Of a DNA stretch of 33,800 nucleotides, positions 1 through 8,006 are shown piece by piece. The translations under genes and the position numbers were made by a program. This DNA comes from Acetobacteraceae bacterium. GTDB taxonomy: Bacteria > Pseudomonadota > Alphaproteobacteria > Acetobacterales > Acetobacteraceae. The stretch is taken from contig JAIXTK010000190.1 of the NCBI GenBank assembly GCA_027483995.1, positions 1 to 33,800 on the forward strand, read 5' to 3'. How positions within the stretch are numbered: the first letter of the stretch is position 1; the number at the start of each line of letters is the position of its first letter. The notes under the pieces were generated by a model. It did not search any database and was not told where the DNA came from. It worked only from the letters and a program-made list of their open reading frames with translations.

Positions 1-1470
1 CGCGAAGCTCAGCCGCCCCTTCCCCGTGCCGGTCACCGCATCGTAGCTGATCGGCGTGTGGCCGAGATGCAGCACGGACAATTCGTCCATCCCGTGCCCA
101 TGCGCCCCTGCCTCCATCGCGAAGGACACCAGCATCGTATCATCCACCGGCTCCGGCAGCGCCACGCCGGCCTGGCGGAACACCATCAGGTCGTATTTGG
201 CGTTCTGGAACACCTTCAACACGCAGGGATCCCCGAACAGGCCCGAGAGCGCGGCCAACGCGTCCGCCTCCGCCACCTGTGCCTCCACCCCCTCATGCCG
301 CAGCGGAATGTAGCAAGCCTTCCCCGCCGCCGTGGCCAGCGAGACCCCCACCAGCCGCGCCCGCATCGCATCCAGGCTGTCGGTCTCGGTATCCACCGCC
401 ACCACGCCCGCTGCCCGTGCCGCCGCGATCCAGCCCTGCAGCCCCTCCAGCGTCGTCACCGTCTCATACGGCCCGAACCCGCTGCCATTGTCCGGGGCCA
501 CCTGCACCGGCGCCTCGGCGAACAAGTTGCCCTGTGGCCCCCCCTGGGGCGCACCGGCCCGCACCGCCGCCGGCGGCGGCACGAACGCGCCGGCCGAAGC
601 CCCCGCCTCCATCCCCAACCTGGAGGCCAAGCTCCGGAACCCCTGCGCCGCCAGCCACGGCCCCAGCACCTCCCGGTCCGGCTCCCGCGCCACCAGCGCC
701 TCGATCGGCTCCGGCAACGGCACCTCACAGCACAGCTCCACCAGCTTGCGCGAAATCCGCGCCAGCTCCGCATGCTCGATCAGCAGATCGCGCCGCTTGC
801 TCGGCTTCATCCCCGGCGCCGCCGCCAGAATCCCCTCCAGGTCGCCGAATTCCTGGATCAACTGCGCCGCCGTCTTCGGCCCGATCCCCGGCACCCCCGG
901 CACATTATCCACGCTGTCCCCGATCAGCGCCTGCGCATCGATCAGCTTCTCCGGCCCAACCCCGAACTTCTCCATCACCTCGGCGAGCCCGATCGCCTTC
1001 TGCTTCATCGGATCGAGCATATCGATGCCCGGCCGCAGCAACTGCATCAGGTCCTTGTCAGAGGAAACGATCGTCGCCCGCCCCCCCTGCGCCACCACGG
1101 CCACGGCATAGCTGGCGATCAGGTCATCCGCCTCCCAATCCTCCAGCTCGATCGCCGGCACCCCGAACGCCCGCGTCGCCTCCCGCACCAAGGCAAACTG
1201 CGGCCGCAAATCCTCCGGCGGCTCCGGCCGCTGCGCCTTGTACTTGTCATACAGCCGATTGCGGAACGTCAGCCGCCCGGCATCGAAAATCACCGCCAGA
1301 TGCGTGCCCACATGATCCCTGAGCAACCGAGACAACATGTTGCTGAACCCAAACACCGCATTCACCGGCGTCCCATCCGGCCGGCTCATCGGCGGCAACG
1401 CATGATACGCCCGGAAAATGAACCCGGACCCATCCACCAGGATCAAATGCGGCGCCGCTGCGTCATTCAT
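1..1470 (-). CDS. polA: DNA polymerase I, N-terminal part (cut by left window edge)
   Basis: DNA polymerase I fills gaps and removes RNA primers during replication and repair. The gene reads off the left edge; 490 codons from the N-terminus are visible, so it is absent from the complete-ORF track. The start is the ATG complementary to 1468-1470, giving MNDAAAPHLILVDGSGFIFRA, typical of the 5'-3' exonuclease domain. That domain (about residues 1-290) includes the acidic and helix-hairpin-helix segments ALIGDSVDNVPGVPGIGPKT. After a Pro/Ala-rich linker the 3'-5' exonuclease domain begins, with VDTETDSLD around residue 360. The Asp and Glu of the proofreading metal site are therefore present. 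The polymerase domain lies outside the window. The upstream region is the palindrome block, and no strong ribosome binding site precedes the start. Confidence 0.97.
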   Translation of the reverse strand, partial: MNDAAAPHLILVDGSGFIFRAYHALPPMSRPDGTPVNAVFGFSNMLSRLLRDHVGTHLAVIFDAGRLTFRNRLYDKYKAQRPEPPEDLRPQFALVREATRAFGVPAIELEDWEADDLIASYAVAVVAQGGRATIVSSDKDLMQLLRPGIDMLDPMKQKAIGLAEVMEKFGVGPEKLIDAQALIGDSVDNVPGVPGIGPKTAAQLIQEFGDLEGILAAAPGMKPSKRRDLLIEHAELARISRKLVELCCEVPLPEPIEALVAREPDREVLGPWLAAQGFRSLASRLGMEAGASAGAFVPPPAAVRAGAPQGGPQGNLFAEAPVQVAPDNGSGFGPYETVTTLEGLQGWIAAARAAGVVAVDTETDSLDAMRARLVGVSLATAAGKACYIPLRHEGVEAQVAEADALAALSGLFGDPCVLKVFQNAKYDLMVFRQAGVALPEPVDDTMLVSFAMEAGAHGHGMDELSVLHLGHTPISYDAVTGTGKGRLSFA

Positions 1471-1501
1471 GTCGCGCACCCATCGAAGAGGAAAGGAAAG
1501 G

Positions 1502-1688
1502 CCAGGGGCCTTGCCCCTGGACCCCACCAGGGACCTGAGGTCCCTGGACCCACATCAGTTGTTCCGCCTTCGGCGGGAGGGGCCGTCTCGGCGCGCGACA
1601 CAGACCGGGTCGGCCCCTCCCGCCGAAGGCGGAAAAGGGAAAGGGGTCTGGGGCCTAAGGCCCCAGCGGGTCCAGGGCAGAGCCCTGG
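1502..1688. repeat. Cluster of five nested palindromes, including a 24-bp perfect inverted repeat
   Basis: The gap between polA and the zinc-finger gene is packed with inverted repeats. They are CCAGGGGC/GCCCCTGG (1502-1520), CCAGGGACC/GGTCCCTGG (1527-1547), a perfect 24-bp inverted repeat with arms 1562-1585 and 1611-1634 and a 25-nt loop, CTGGGGCCT/AGGCCCCAG (1648-1666), and CCAGGGC/GCCCTGG (1672-1688). Each 24-bp arm also holds its own small hairpin, CCGCC-TTC-GGCGG. The layout is roughly symmetric about the central loop, two short hairpins on each side. This resembles a REP/BIME-like intergenic element. It contains no convincing ORF and no long T-run, so a simple intrinsic terminator does not explain it. 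Confidence 0.85.
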
Positions 1689-1718
1689 CCTTCCTTCCGT
1701 CCTCGGCGGTGCGCGCCA

Positions 1719-1928
1719 TCAATGCCCGTGGTCGCCGCCGGCGTCGGCGTTCAGCACGTAGAGGCGCGAGCAGTACGGGCACAGCACCTGCTGTTCCACG
1801 ATGCGCAGGTACACGCGCGGGTGCCCCAGCGCGCCGCCGCCGCCGTCGCAGGGCACGGTGCGTTCGTCCACGTGGATGGTTTCGGTGGGCGTGATCCCGG
1901 GAATGGGCGAGGCGTTGCCGTCCGGCAT
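1719..1928 (-). CDS. CHCC-type zinc-finger protein (NDUFS6-like, zf-CHCC family)
   Basis: A 69-residue protein whose start is the ATG complementary to 1926-1928 (MPDGNASPIPG). The upstream extension in the ORF track is antisense to the neighbouring hydrolase and is not used. It has the spacing C27-x8-H36-x13-C50-x2-C53 (VPCDGG...LGHPRVY...LCPYC), which is the zf-CHCC pattern found in small alphaproteobacterial proteins and in the mitochondrial complex I subunit NDUFS6. The protein ends in a short His/Gly tail. By family it should bind one zinc; a link to complex I assembly is known for the mitochondrial homologue and is only inferred here. It is transcribed divergently from the alpha/beta hydrolase across about 70 bp, which contains TCGGTG repeated three times at 1939-1956. 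Confidence 0.85.
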   Translation of the reverse strand: MPDGNASPIPGITPTETIHVDERTVPCDGGGGALGHPRVYLRIVEQQVLCPYCSRLYVLNADAGGDHGH

Positions 1929-1998
1929 GATGCATCCTTCGGTGTCGGTGTCGGTGGGGGCACGGGGGCTGTCGTGCGATCTGGCCGGCATGATAGCC

Positions 1999-3003
1999 AT
2001 GGCCCGCATGCTTTCAACCGTTCCCCGCCGAGGCCTGCTGCTGGGCGCCGCCGCGCTGGCCGCCTGCACGCCCGCCGCCGCCCCGCCGGGCCCCCTGGCC
2101 CACGCGCCGGTGCAGGCGCAGGACCACTTCGTCATGGGCGACGGCATGCGCCTTCCGTACCGCGCCTGGCGCCCGCCCACGGAACCGCACGCCGTCCTCC
2201 TCGCCCTGCACGGCTTCAACGACAGCCGGGACGCCTGGGAGCTGCCCGCGCCCGCACTCGCCGAACAGGGCATCGCCCTCTACGCGCCGGATCAGCGCGG
2301 CTTCGGCGCCACCGAGGCCCGCGGCCTCTGGCCCGGCGCGGATGCCCTGGCCGACGACGCCCAGGCCATGCTCGCCCTGCTCCGCGCCCGCCACCCCAGC
2401 GCCCGCCTCGTCGCCATGGGCGAGAGCATGGGGGCGGCCGTGCTGATGCACATGGCCACCCGCGGCAGCGACATCCCGGCCGACGGCCTCATCCTCCTCG
2501 CCCCGGCCGTCTGGGGCCGCGCCAACATGAACCTGTTCATGCAGGCCGGCCTCTGGCTCGTCGCCTCCGCAACGCCGGGCCTCACCGTCACCCGCGCTCC
2601 CGGCATCCGCATCACCGCGTCGAGCAACACGGACGCCCTGCGTGCCCTGGGCCGCAACCCGCTCACCATCCGCGCCACCCGGTTCGACACGCTGCGCGGC
2701 CTGGTCGACCTCATGGACCTCGCCCTCGCCGCCGCCCCGCGCATGCCACCACTCCCCACGCTCGCCCTGTATGGCGCGCAGGACGAGATCATCCCCAAGC
2801 CCGCCACCCGCGCCACCTGGTCGCAACTGCCCGGCCCCCCGATCCGCCGCCTCTACTACCGGGAAGGCTACCACCTCCTCCTGCGCGACCTCGCCCGCGC
2901 CGCCCCGCTGGCCGACATCGCCGCCTGGCTGCGCGATCCCGCCGCCCCCCTCCCCTCCGGCGCCGAGGCCGCAGCCGCCGCCTGGCTCGCCACTCCTTCT
3001 TGA
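1999..3003 (+). CDS. Lipoprotein alpha/beta hydrolase (lysophospholipase / monoacylglycerol lipase-like)
   Basis: About 334 residues. The N-terminus is a lipoprotein signal: basic PRR, a hydrophobic run and lipobox LAAC, so the protein is probably exported and lipid-anchored. The serine hydrolase signature is clear: LALHGFNDS forms the oxyanion region, APDQRGFG follows, the nucleophile elbow is GESMG, and LYGAQDEIIP and GYHLLLRD supply the likely Asp and His. This is the Hydrolase_4/lysophospholipase-like family; the true substrate cannot be read from sequence. The start is uncertain among in-frame ATGs at 1990, 1999 and 2008; all keep the signal peptide, and no strong ribosome binding site decides. 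The longer track ORF from 1801 runs antisense through the zinc-finger gene. The stop codon overlaps a TTGACA hexamer at 3000-3005 upstream of the patatin gene. Confidence 0.9.
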   Translation: MARMLSTVPRRGLLLGAAALAACTPAAAPPGPLAHAPVQAQDHFVMGDGMRLPYRAWRPPTEPHAVLLALHGFNDSRDAWELPAPALAEQGIALYAPDQRGFGATEARGLWPGADALADDAQAMLALLRARHPSARLVAMGESMGAAVLMHMATRGSDIPADGLILLAPAVWGRANMNLFMQAGLWLVASATPGLTVTRAPGIRITASSNTDALRALGRNPLTIRATRFDTLRGLVDLMDLALAAAPRMPPLPTLALYGAQDEIIPKPATRATWSQLPGPPIRRLYYREGYHLLLRDLARAAPLADIAAWLRDPAAPLPSGAEAAAAAWLATPS

Positions 3004-3059
3004 CATCGTAACGAAACCTGCAACGCTGCCCCTGTTGAAGAATTCAACGCGAGGCAGAG

Positions 3060-5975
3060 ATGGCCGAGCCCACCCCGCCCCCGATCACCGCGCAGGACGC
3101 GCTGGCGCAGGAACAGGCCGCCCTGCACCTGCCACCGGGCGAGGCCACCGCGCTGTGCCTCTCCGGCGGTGGCATCCGCAGCGCCGCCTTCTGCCTCGGC
3201 GTTGTCCAGGGCCTCGCCCGCATGGGCGTGCTGAAGCAGTTCCACTACCTCTCCACCGTCTCCGGCGGCGGCTATATCGGCGGCTACCTCTCCGCCCGCC
3301 TGCGCGCCCTCGATTGGAACGCCGATGCCCTGCAGCAGGAGCTGAGGCAGGGCGGCAACGCCCCCTGGCTCACCCGTCTGCGCCAGTCCGGCAACTTCCT
3401 CACCCCCCAGCTCGGCCTGTTCTCGCTGGATACCTGGACCGGCCTCACCCTCTACACCCGCAACCTGCTGCTCACCTGGGCCTCCCTGCTGCCCTGGATG
3501 CTGCTGCTGGTGCTCGGCTTCATCGCCTACCGCACGCTGGTCGCGGTCGCCGGCACCGCGCATTTGTTCGCCTTCGCCGCCCTTGCCGCCGGCGCCATCG
3601 GGCTCGTTGTCAGCACCGTATGGCTCTGCACCGGCTTGCCGAGCCACCACCGCGATGCCAGCGGCGCGCCCCGCTCTTCCAGCCCCGGCCCCACCCCCAC
3701 CACGATCGCCCTCGTCGCCCTGCTTTGGCCGATGCTGCTCCCCTTCGCCCTGGGGAGCTGGCAGAACGATCACGGCGGGTTCGACCCGCGGCCGATCGAG
3801 ACATTCGCCGCCGTGAAGGTCGCGGGGCTCTACGCCGCTTGCGTCCTGGCCGGCTACGGCATTGCCCTCTCCCGGGCGGCCGAGGACGTGAAGGGGCGCT
3901 ACCACAGCAATTTTGCCCCCTGGCTCCTGGCCACGCTGTTCTCCGCCCTGCTCACCGCCACCGGCCCCTGGCTGCTCATCGCCTATGTGCCGCAGAAATC
4001 CTGGGTCGAGGTGCTCGCCGTTGCCGGCCCAGCCTGGTTCGCGCTCGCCATGATCATCCATGCCGGCACCTTCATGGGCCTGCGCCGCAAGGCCCCCGCC
4101 ATCACCGCCGAGCTGGACCGCGAATGGACCGCGCGCATGAGCGCCCGCATCCAGCTCCTCTCCGTCGCCGTCGCACTGGCCGGCTTCCCCATCCTTGCCA
4201 TGCCCGATTGGTTCATCCCCGAAGGCAATGCGGTCTGGACCACCGGCGCATGGCGCAGCCTGCTCACCCCGCTGCTCTCCGGCCCCGCCGTCGCCTGGCT
4301 CGGCCACCAGGCCTTCACCCGCATGTCCGCGCTGAACGAGCTGGATGCCGGCTGGCGCGACAAGGCGATGGATTTCGGCCTTGCCCTGCTGGCCGGCGTC
4401 TTCCTTGCATTCATGCTCGCCATTTCCAGCGCGGTGCTCCAGTCCTACGTGCTGGGCCCGGTGCAGCAGGGCATCATGGGCCTGGTGCAGGCACCGCCGC
4501 CGCCCACCTGCACCGTGGCGCCAGACCCGGCGCGCTGGTGCCTCACCAGCTTCTATTGTTCGGGCAGCGCCCTGCCGGCCCCCGCCCCCTCCTGCCGGCC
4601 CACGCCGCACAATGTTCCGATCCTCCTGATGCTGGGCCTCCAGGCCGGCCTCGCCCTGTTGCTGATCGCCGCCGCCCGCATCCTCTGCATCGACAACAAC
4701 CGCTTCACCCTGCACGCGGTCTATCGCAACCGCCTCGTCCGCGGTTTCCTCGGCCCCGCCCGCGACCCGCAAAACCCGGCCACCCGCCGCAATCCGGAGC
4801 CCGTCACCGGCTTCGACCCGAACGACGACCTCCGCCTCGCCGCACTGGGCCTGCACGAGGCCGAGGGAAAGCCGCGCCCGCTTTTCCCCGTCATCAACAT
4901 CGCGGTCAACGTCACCCGCACCTCCAATCCGCTCTGGGCCGAACGCAAGGCGCTGTCCTTCACCGCCACCCCGCTGCATTGCGGCTACTACCTGCCGCTC
5001 GCCGAGCCCCAGCCGGCCACGGCACCCCCCGCCACCTATGTCGCCACGCGGCATTTCAACCACAGCCTGCGCGGCGAGACGGACACCACGCCCAAGGACC
5101 AGCAGGGCCTCGGCCTCGGCACGGCCATCACCATCTCCGGCGCCGCGGCCAGCCCGAATTCCGGCTACCACTCGCGCCCGGCCACCGCCTTCCTGATGAC
5201 CCTGTTCAACGTCCGCCTCGGCCTCTGGGCACCCAACACGCACCACCTGCCACCCGCGCCCGATCACGCCCCCGGCGCGGTGTCCGCCTGGCTGGGCAAG
5301 GCGGCGCGCGCCGCCCTCGGCCTGCTGGCATCCACCCCCCACCGCCGCCCCGCGCTGGAGGGCCTGAACCCCGCCGAGCAGCGCCTTGCCCTGCTCAACG
5401 ACCTCACCGGCAATACCTCGATCGACCGCAGCGCCATCTACCTCTCCGATGGCGGCCATTTCGACAATCTCGGCCTCTACGAGATGCTGCGCCGCCGCTG
5501 CACCCGCATCGTCGTCGTCGATGCCGCGCATGATCCGGACTGCAGCTTCGCCGATCTCGGCCAGAGCCTGCGCAAGGCCGCGATCGACCTCGGCGCCACG
5601 GTTTCCATCACCGCCACCCATATCGGCCCGCGCAAGCCGGGCACCGAGAATCCCCGCCTGCTGGGCTTCGCCGTCGGCACCATCGACTACCCCGCCACCG
5701 ACACGGCGCCGGCCGCGAAGGGCGAGCTGCTCTACATCAAGCCCACCTGGCTCGCCGACCTGCCGATGGATGTGCGCGCCTATGGCGCCGCGGAGAAGGA
5801 GTTCCCCCAGCAACCCACCTCCGACCAGTGGTTCAGCGAAAGCCAGTTCGAAAGCTACCGCAGCCTCGGCACCCACCAGCTGCAGGCGCTGGCGCTGGAG
5901 ACCGGGCGGGATCTCTCCCTGGAAACCCTGTTCAAGCGCGCCGAAGCCAGGCTCGCCGCCACCCCCGCCCCCTGA
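3060..5975 (+). CDS. Large membrane-embedded patatin-like phospholipase family protein
   Basis: A 971-residue protein with a split patatin-type lipase domain. The N-terminal part has the oxyanion motif SGGGIRSA (residues 35-42) and the nucleophile segment LSTVSGGGYIGG with Ser68. Here the usual first Gly of GxSxG is Thr. The catalytic Asp motif DGGHFDNLG lies far downstream at Asp797. Between them, at about residues 130-545, are roughly eight to nine hydrophobic segments that look like transmembrane helices, e.g. LLPWMLLLVLGFIAYRTLV and LLMLGLQAGLALLLIAAA. The likely role is acyl-ester hydrolysis at a membrane; the substrate is unknown. The start ATG follows GAGGCAG. It lies 56 bp after the alpha/beta hydrolase on the same strand and may be co-transcribed, linking two putative lipid hydrolases. 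The long antisense ORF in the track is a GC-bias shadow. Confidence 0.88.
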   Translation: MAEPTPPPITAQDALAQEQAALHLPPGEATALCLSGGGIRSAAFCLGVVQGLARMGVLKQFHYLSTVSGGGYIGGYLSARLRALDWNADALQQELRQGGNAPWLTRLRQSGNFLTPQLGLFSLDTWTGLTLYTRNLLLTWASLLPWMLLLVLGFIAYRTLVAVAGTAHLFAFAALAAGAIGLVVSTVWLCTGLPSHHRDASGAPRSSSPGPTPTTIALVALLWPMLLPFALGSWQNDHGGFDPRPIETFAAVKVAGLYAACVLAGYGIALSRAAEDVKGRYHSNFAPWLLATLFSALLTATGPWLLIAYVPQKSWVEVLAVAGPAWFALAMIIHAGTFMGLRRKAPAITAELDREWTARMSARIQLLSVAVALAGFPILAMPDWFIPEGNAVWTTGAWRSLLTPLLSGPAVAWLGHQAFTRMSALNELDAGWRDKAMDFGLALLAGVFLAFMLAISSAVLQSYVLGPVQQGIMGLVQAPPPPTCTVAPDPARWCLTSFYCSGSALPAPAPSCRPTPHNVPILLMLGLQAGLALLLIAAARILCIDNNRFTLHAVYRNRLVRGFLGPARDPQNPATRRNPEPVTGFDPNDDLRLAALGLHEAEGKPRPLFPVINIAVNVTRTSNPLWAERKALSFTATPLHCGYYLPLAEPQPATAPPATYVATRHFNHSLRGETDTTPKDQQGLGLGTAITISGAAASPNSGYHSRPATAFLMTLFNVRLGLWAPNTHHLPPAPDHAPGAVSAWLGKAARAALGLLASTPHRRPALEGLNPAEQRLALLNDLTGNTSIDRSAIYLSDGGHFDNLGLYEMLRRRCTRIVVVDAAHDPDCSFADLGQSLRKAAIDLGATVSITATHIGPRKPGTENPRLLGFAVGTIDYPATDTAPAAKGELLYIKPTWLADLPMDVRAYGAAEKEFPQQPTSDQWFSESQFESYRSLGTHQLQALALETGRDLSLETLFKRAEARLAATPAP

Positions 5976-6043
5976 CATAAATTCACGCCGACACCACTTT
6001 TTTTCCTTGCCGCCGGATGCATCGTCAGTTATTAAAATTAACT

Positions 6044-6508
6044 ATGCAGCATCCCCTCCACCATCCGGCCGCCCTCCGGGGCAGGCCCGCCATAGGCGCG
6101 TCGGCGCACGCCCGAATTGCGCCCGCGGTGCTGCACCCGGCGCTGCAGGCCCTGCTGCTGTCCCTTTTCGCCCTCGCCGTCCTGCCCGTCTTCGCCGTCT
6201 CCCTCTCCGCCAGCCTCCTCCGCCGCACCGCTCTCGCCTGGGCCGCATCGGCCGAGGGCTGGGACGAGGAATGGGATGAAGACGAAGACGAAGATGAAGA
6301 CGAATACGGCCGGTACCACGCCCGAATTCCCACCCTCCCCACCTTTGGCCGCGCTCCCCACGCCGTCTCCGTCGAGTACGGCCTGCTCCGGGACTGGATC
6401 CTGCGCTGTCTCCCCGGCCTCGGCATGGCCCCCACTTCGGTCCCGCCGCCGCCCCGCCCGGCCCACCACCGCCCGGTCCGCGCGCCACCCCTCCCCATCC
6501 CCGCCTGA
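6044..6508 (+). CDS. Hypothetical short protein with a hydrophobic segment and Asp/Glu tract
   Basis: About 154 residues, not recognised. One hydrophobic stretch (ALQALLLSLFALAVLPVFAV) could be a membrane segment. It is followed by the acidic run WDEEWDEDEDEDEDEYG and a Pro-rich tail. Third codon positions are strongly G/C, as in neighbouring real genes, which argues for coding. The track ORF starts at 6017, but its first nine codons are AT-rich (TTA TTA AAA TTA) unlike the rest, so I prefer the ATG at 6044. That leaves the AT-rich stretch as likely promoter DNA. No clear ribosome binding site is seen before either start. Overlapping minus-strand ORFs read the acidic tract as poly-Ser or similar low-complexity sequence and look like shadows. 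It could also be a non-coding stretch. Confidence 0.5.
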   Translation: MQHPLHHPAALRGRPAIGASAHARIAPAVLHPALQALLLSLFALAVLPVFAVSLSASLLRRTALAWAASAEGWDEEWDEDEDEDEDEYGRYHARIPTLPTFGRAPHAVSVEYGLLRDWILRCLPGLGMAPTSVPPPPRPAHHRPVRAPPLPIPA

Positions 6509-6515
6509 CCCCCAT

Positions 6516-6539
6516 CCCCACCCCACGCCCCACCCCACG
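6516..6539. repeat. 12-bp tandem direct repeat (two copies)
   Basis: CCCCACCCCACG occurs twice in perfect tandem just after the stop of the short acidic-tract protein. It is followed at about 6547-6559 by a small GGGGG-CCG-CCCCC hairpin. Probably simple replication slippage in C-rich DNA. Confidence 0.7.
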
Positions 6540-6647
6540 CCGCACCGGGGGCCGCCCCCGCACGCCCTAATCGTTGCGTTATCGTAATTGCGACTCCGGA
6601 CAAACCCCTTTCGGCCAAAACCCATCCACGCTATGAAGCCCCGGCGT

Positions 6648-6724
<77 letters not shown>

Positions 6725-6781
6725 CCCCTCCCGATATCCCCTGGGCCGGCCTAAGCTCCCCCCACCCCAGGGAGAGCGCCC

Positions 6782-7978
6782 ATGCCCCATGTCGAGATCC
6801 GCCCGGCCCGCGCCGAGGAAATGGCCGACTACGCCCGCCAGGCCTCCCGCCAGCTCGCCATGGCCGATTCCCTCTTCGAAGGCATGGACCCCGCCTGGAC
6901 CATGTGCGCCGTCGTCGATGGCGCCATCGCCACCACCTACGCCGCCTGGCCGCTGCAGATCCGTCTCAATGGCCGCGCCGTTCGCATTGCCGGCGTCACC
7001 CAGGTCTCCACCCACCCCGCCCATCGCCGCCGCGGCTACCTCCGCGCGGTGAGCCAAAAACACTTCGAAACCCTGCACGAAAAGCGCGATGTCGCCTTCG
7101 CCGGCCTCCACCCCGCCTGGGTCGCCCTCTACCAGCGCTACGGCTACGGCACCGTCCACCAGCGCCACACCTACCGCATCGCCCCCAGGGACATCGCCTT
7201 CCACCGCCCCCTCGCCCCCACCGGCACGCTGCGCGAACTCCACCCGGAAGCCGATTTCGCCACCCTGGTGGACGTCTATCGCCAGTACCGCGAACCCCGC
7301 ACCGGCCTCGTCCATCGCGGCCGCGCCATGTGGCTCGCCGGCGCCCTGCAATCCCCACCCCCGGGCCACAAGCAGGTCATCCTCGCCTATCAGGAAGGCG
7401 CTACAACCCTCGGCTACGTCGCCTACCACCACGGCATGGCCCCCCGCCCGCGCCCCCTGGTCATCACCGACCTCTTCGCCCTCACCCCGCCCGCCCACCA
7501 GGCGCTCTGGCAGGCGCTGGCCAGCTACGACAATGTCGAGGACATTCTCTGGGACAACGCGCCCGCGGACGACCCCCTGCCCCTGATGCTCACCGAACCC
7601 CGCCACCTCAACCGCGGCGTGCGAGACGGCATCATGGCCCGCCTCGTCACCGTGGAAGACGCCATGGCCCAACGCCCCTACGCCGCCGCCTCCGAACTGC
7701 GCTTCACCCTCAAGGACAGCTTCTGCCCCTGGAACCAGGGCAGCTGGCGCATCGCCACCTCCCCCGAAGCCGGCCACGCCACCCGCATCGATGGCCAGGA
7801 CACCGACCTCACCCTCACGCCCGATACCCTCGCCTCCCTCGTCTTCGGCCGCCTCACCGCCACCGAAGCCGCCACCGCCGGCCTGCTGGAAAACATCCGC
7901 AACGCCGATGCGCTCGCCCGCTGGAACGAAGTGCTCCGCCTCGCCCACCCACCCCACGAAGCCGAGCACACCTGGTAG
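6782..7978 (+). CDS. Eis-like GNAT N-acetyltransferase with C-terminal SCP2-like domain
   Basis: A 398-residue protein, close to the usual length of the Eis family (about 400). The N-terminal GNAT half contains the acetyl-CoA pyrophosphate-binding stretch VSTHPAHRRRGYLRAV and the following FAGLHPAWVALYQRYGYG, typical of Eis-like proteins. The middle is a second GNAT-like fold and the C-terminal part (about 290-398) fits the sterol-carrier-like domain of this family. Known members acetylate amines such as aminoglycosides or lysines; the substrate here cannot be predicted. The ATG lies after CCAGGGAGAGCGCCC, a plausible ribosome binding site. The last codons, PPHEAEHTW, are repeated as DNA 981 bp downstream, beyond the prephenate-dehydratase-like gene. 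Confidence 0.88.
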   Translation: MPHVEIRPARAEEMADYARQASRQLAMADSLFEGMDPAWTMCAVVDGAIATTYAAWPLQIRLNGRAVRIAGVTQVSTHPAHRRRGYLRAVSQKHFETLHEKRDVAFAGLHPAWVALYQRYGYGTVHQRHTYRIAPRDIAFHRPLAPTGTLRELHPEADFATLVDVYRQYREPRTGLVHRGRAMWLAGALQSPPPGHKQVILAYQEGATTLGYVAYHHGMAPRPRPLVITDLFALTPPAHQALWQALASYDNVEDILWDNAPADDPLPLMLTEPRHLNRGVRDGIMARLVTVEDAMAQRPYAAASELRFTLKDSFCPWNQGSWRIATSPEAGHATRIDGQDTDLTLTPDTLASLVFGRLTATEAATAGLLENIRNADALARWNEVLRLAHPPHEAEHTW

Positions 7979-7980
7979 CC
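7952..7980 (+). repeat. 29-bp direct repeat, copy A (3' end of the GNAT gene)
   Basis: This stretch begins CCCCACGAAGCCGAGCACA and ends GGTAGCC. It covers the last codons and the stop of the acetyltransferase gene. It matches 8933-8961 at 27 of 29 positions. The two copies flank the prephenate-dehydratase-like gene. Confidence 0.85.
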
Positions 7981-8006
7981 CCGACAAGGGCGCCAAGAGC
8001 GGCCCG

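Noticed and set aside
58-1761. 567-residue plus-strand ORF, with smaller ORFs at 279-1322 and 332-1111
   Set aside because: Antisense to polA, rich in Arg/Pro/His low-complexity sequence and without any domain. A shadow of GC-biased codon use.
3000-3028. TTGACA hexamer just before the patatin gene as a promoter
   Set aside because: It is a perfect -35 sequence overlapping the previous stop codon, but no acceptable -10 lies 16-18 bp downstream, so I did not list it as a promoter.
2868-5978. 1036-residue minus-strand ORF opposite the patatin gene
   Set aside because: Gly/Ala/Gln-rich translation with no motif. The patatin frame has clear catalytic motifs and membrane helices.
6025-6625. Three minus-strand ORFs of 173-197 residues opposite the acidic-tract protein
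   Set aside because: Gly/Arg or poly-Ser low-complexity translations. The plus-strand frame has the expected third-position bias, though certainty is modest.
6609-6647. Promoter for tRNA-Arg (TTTCGG and TATGAA)
   Set aside because: Both hexamers are weak and the pairing is arbitrary.
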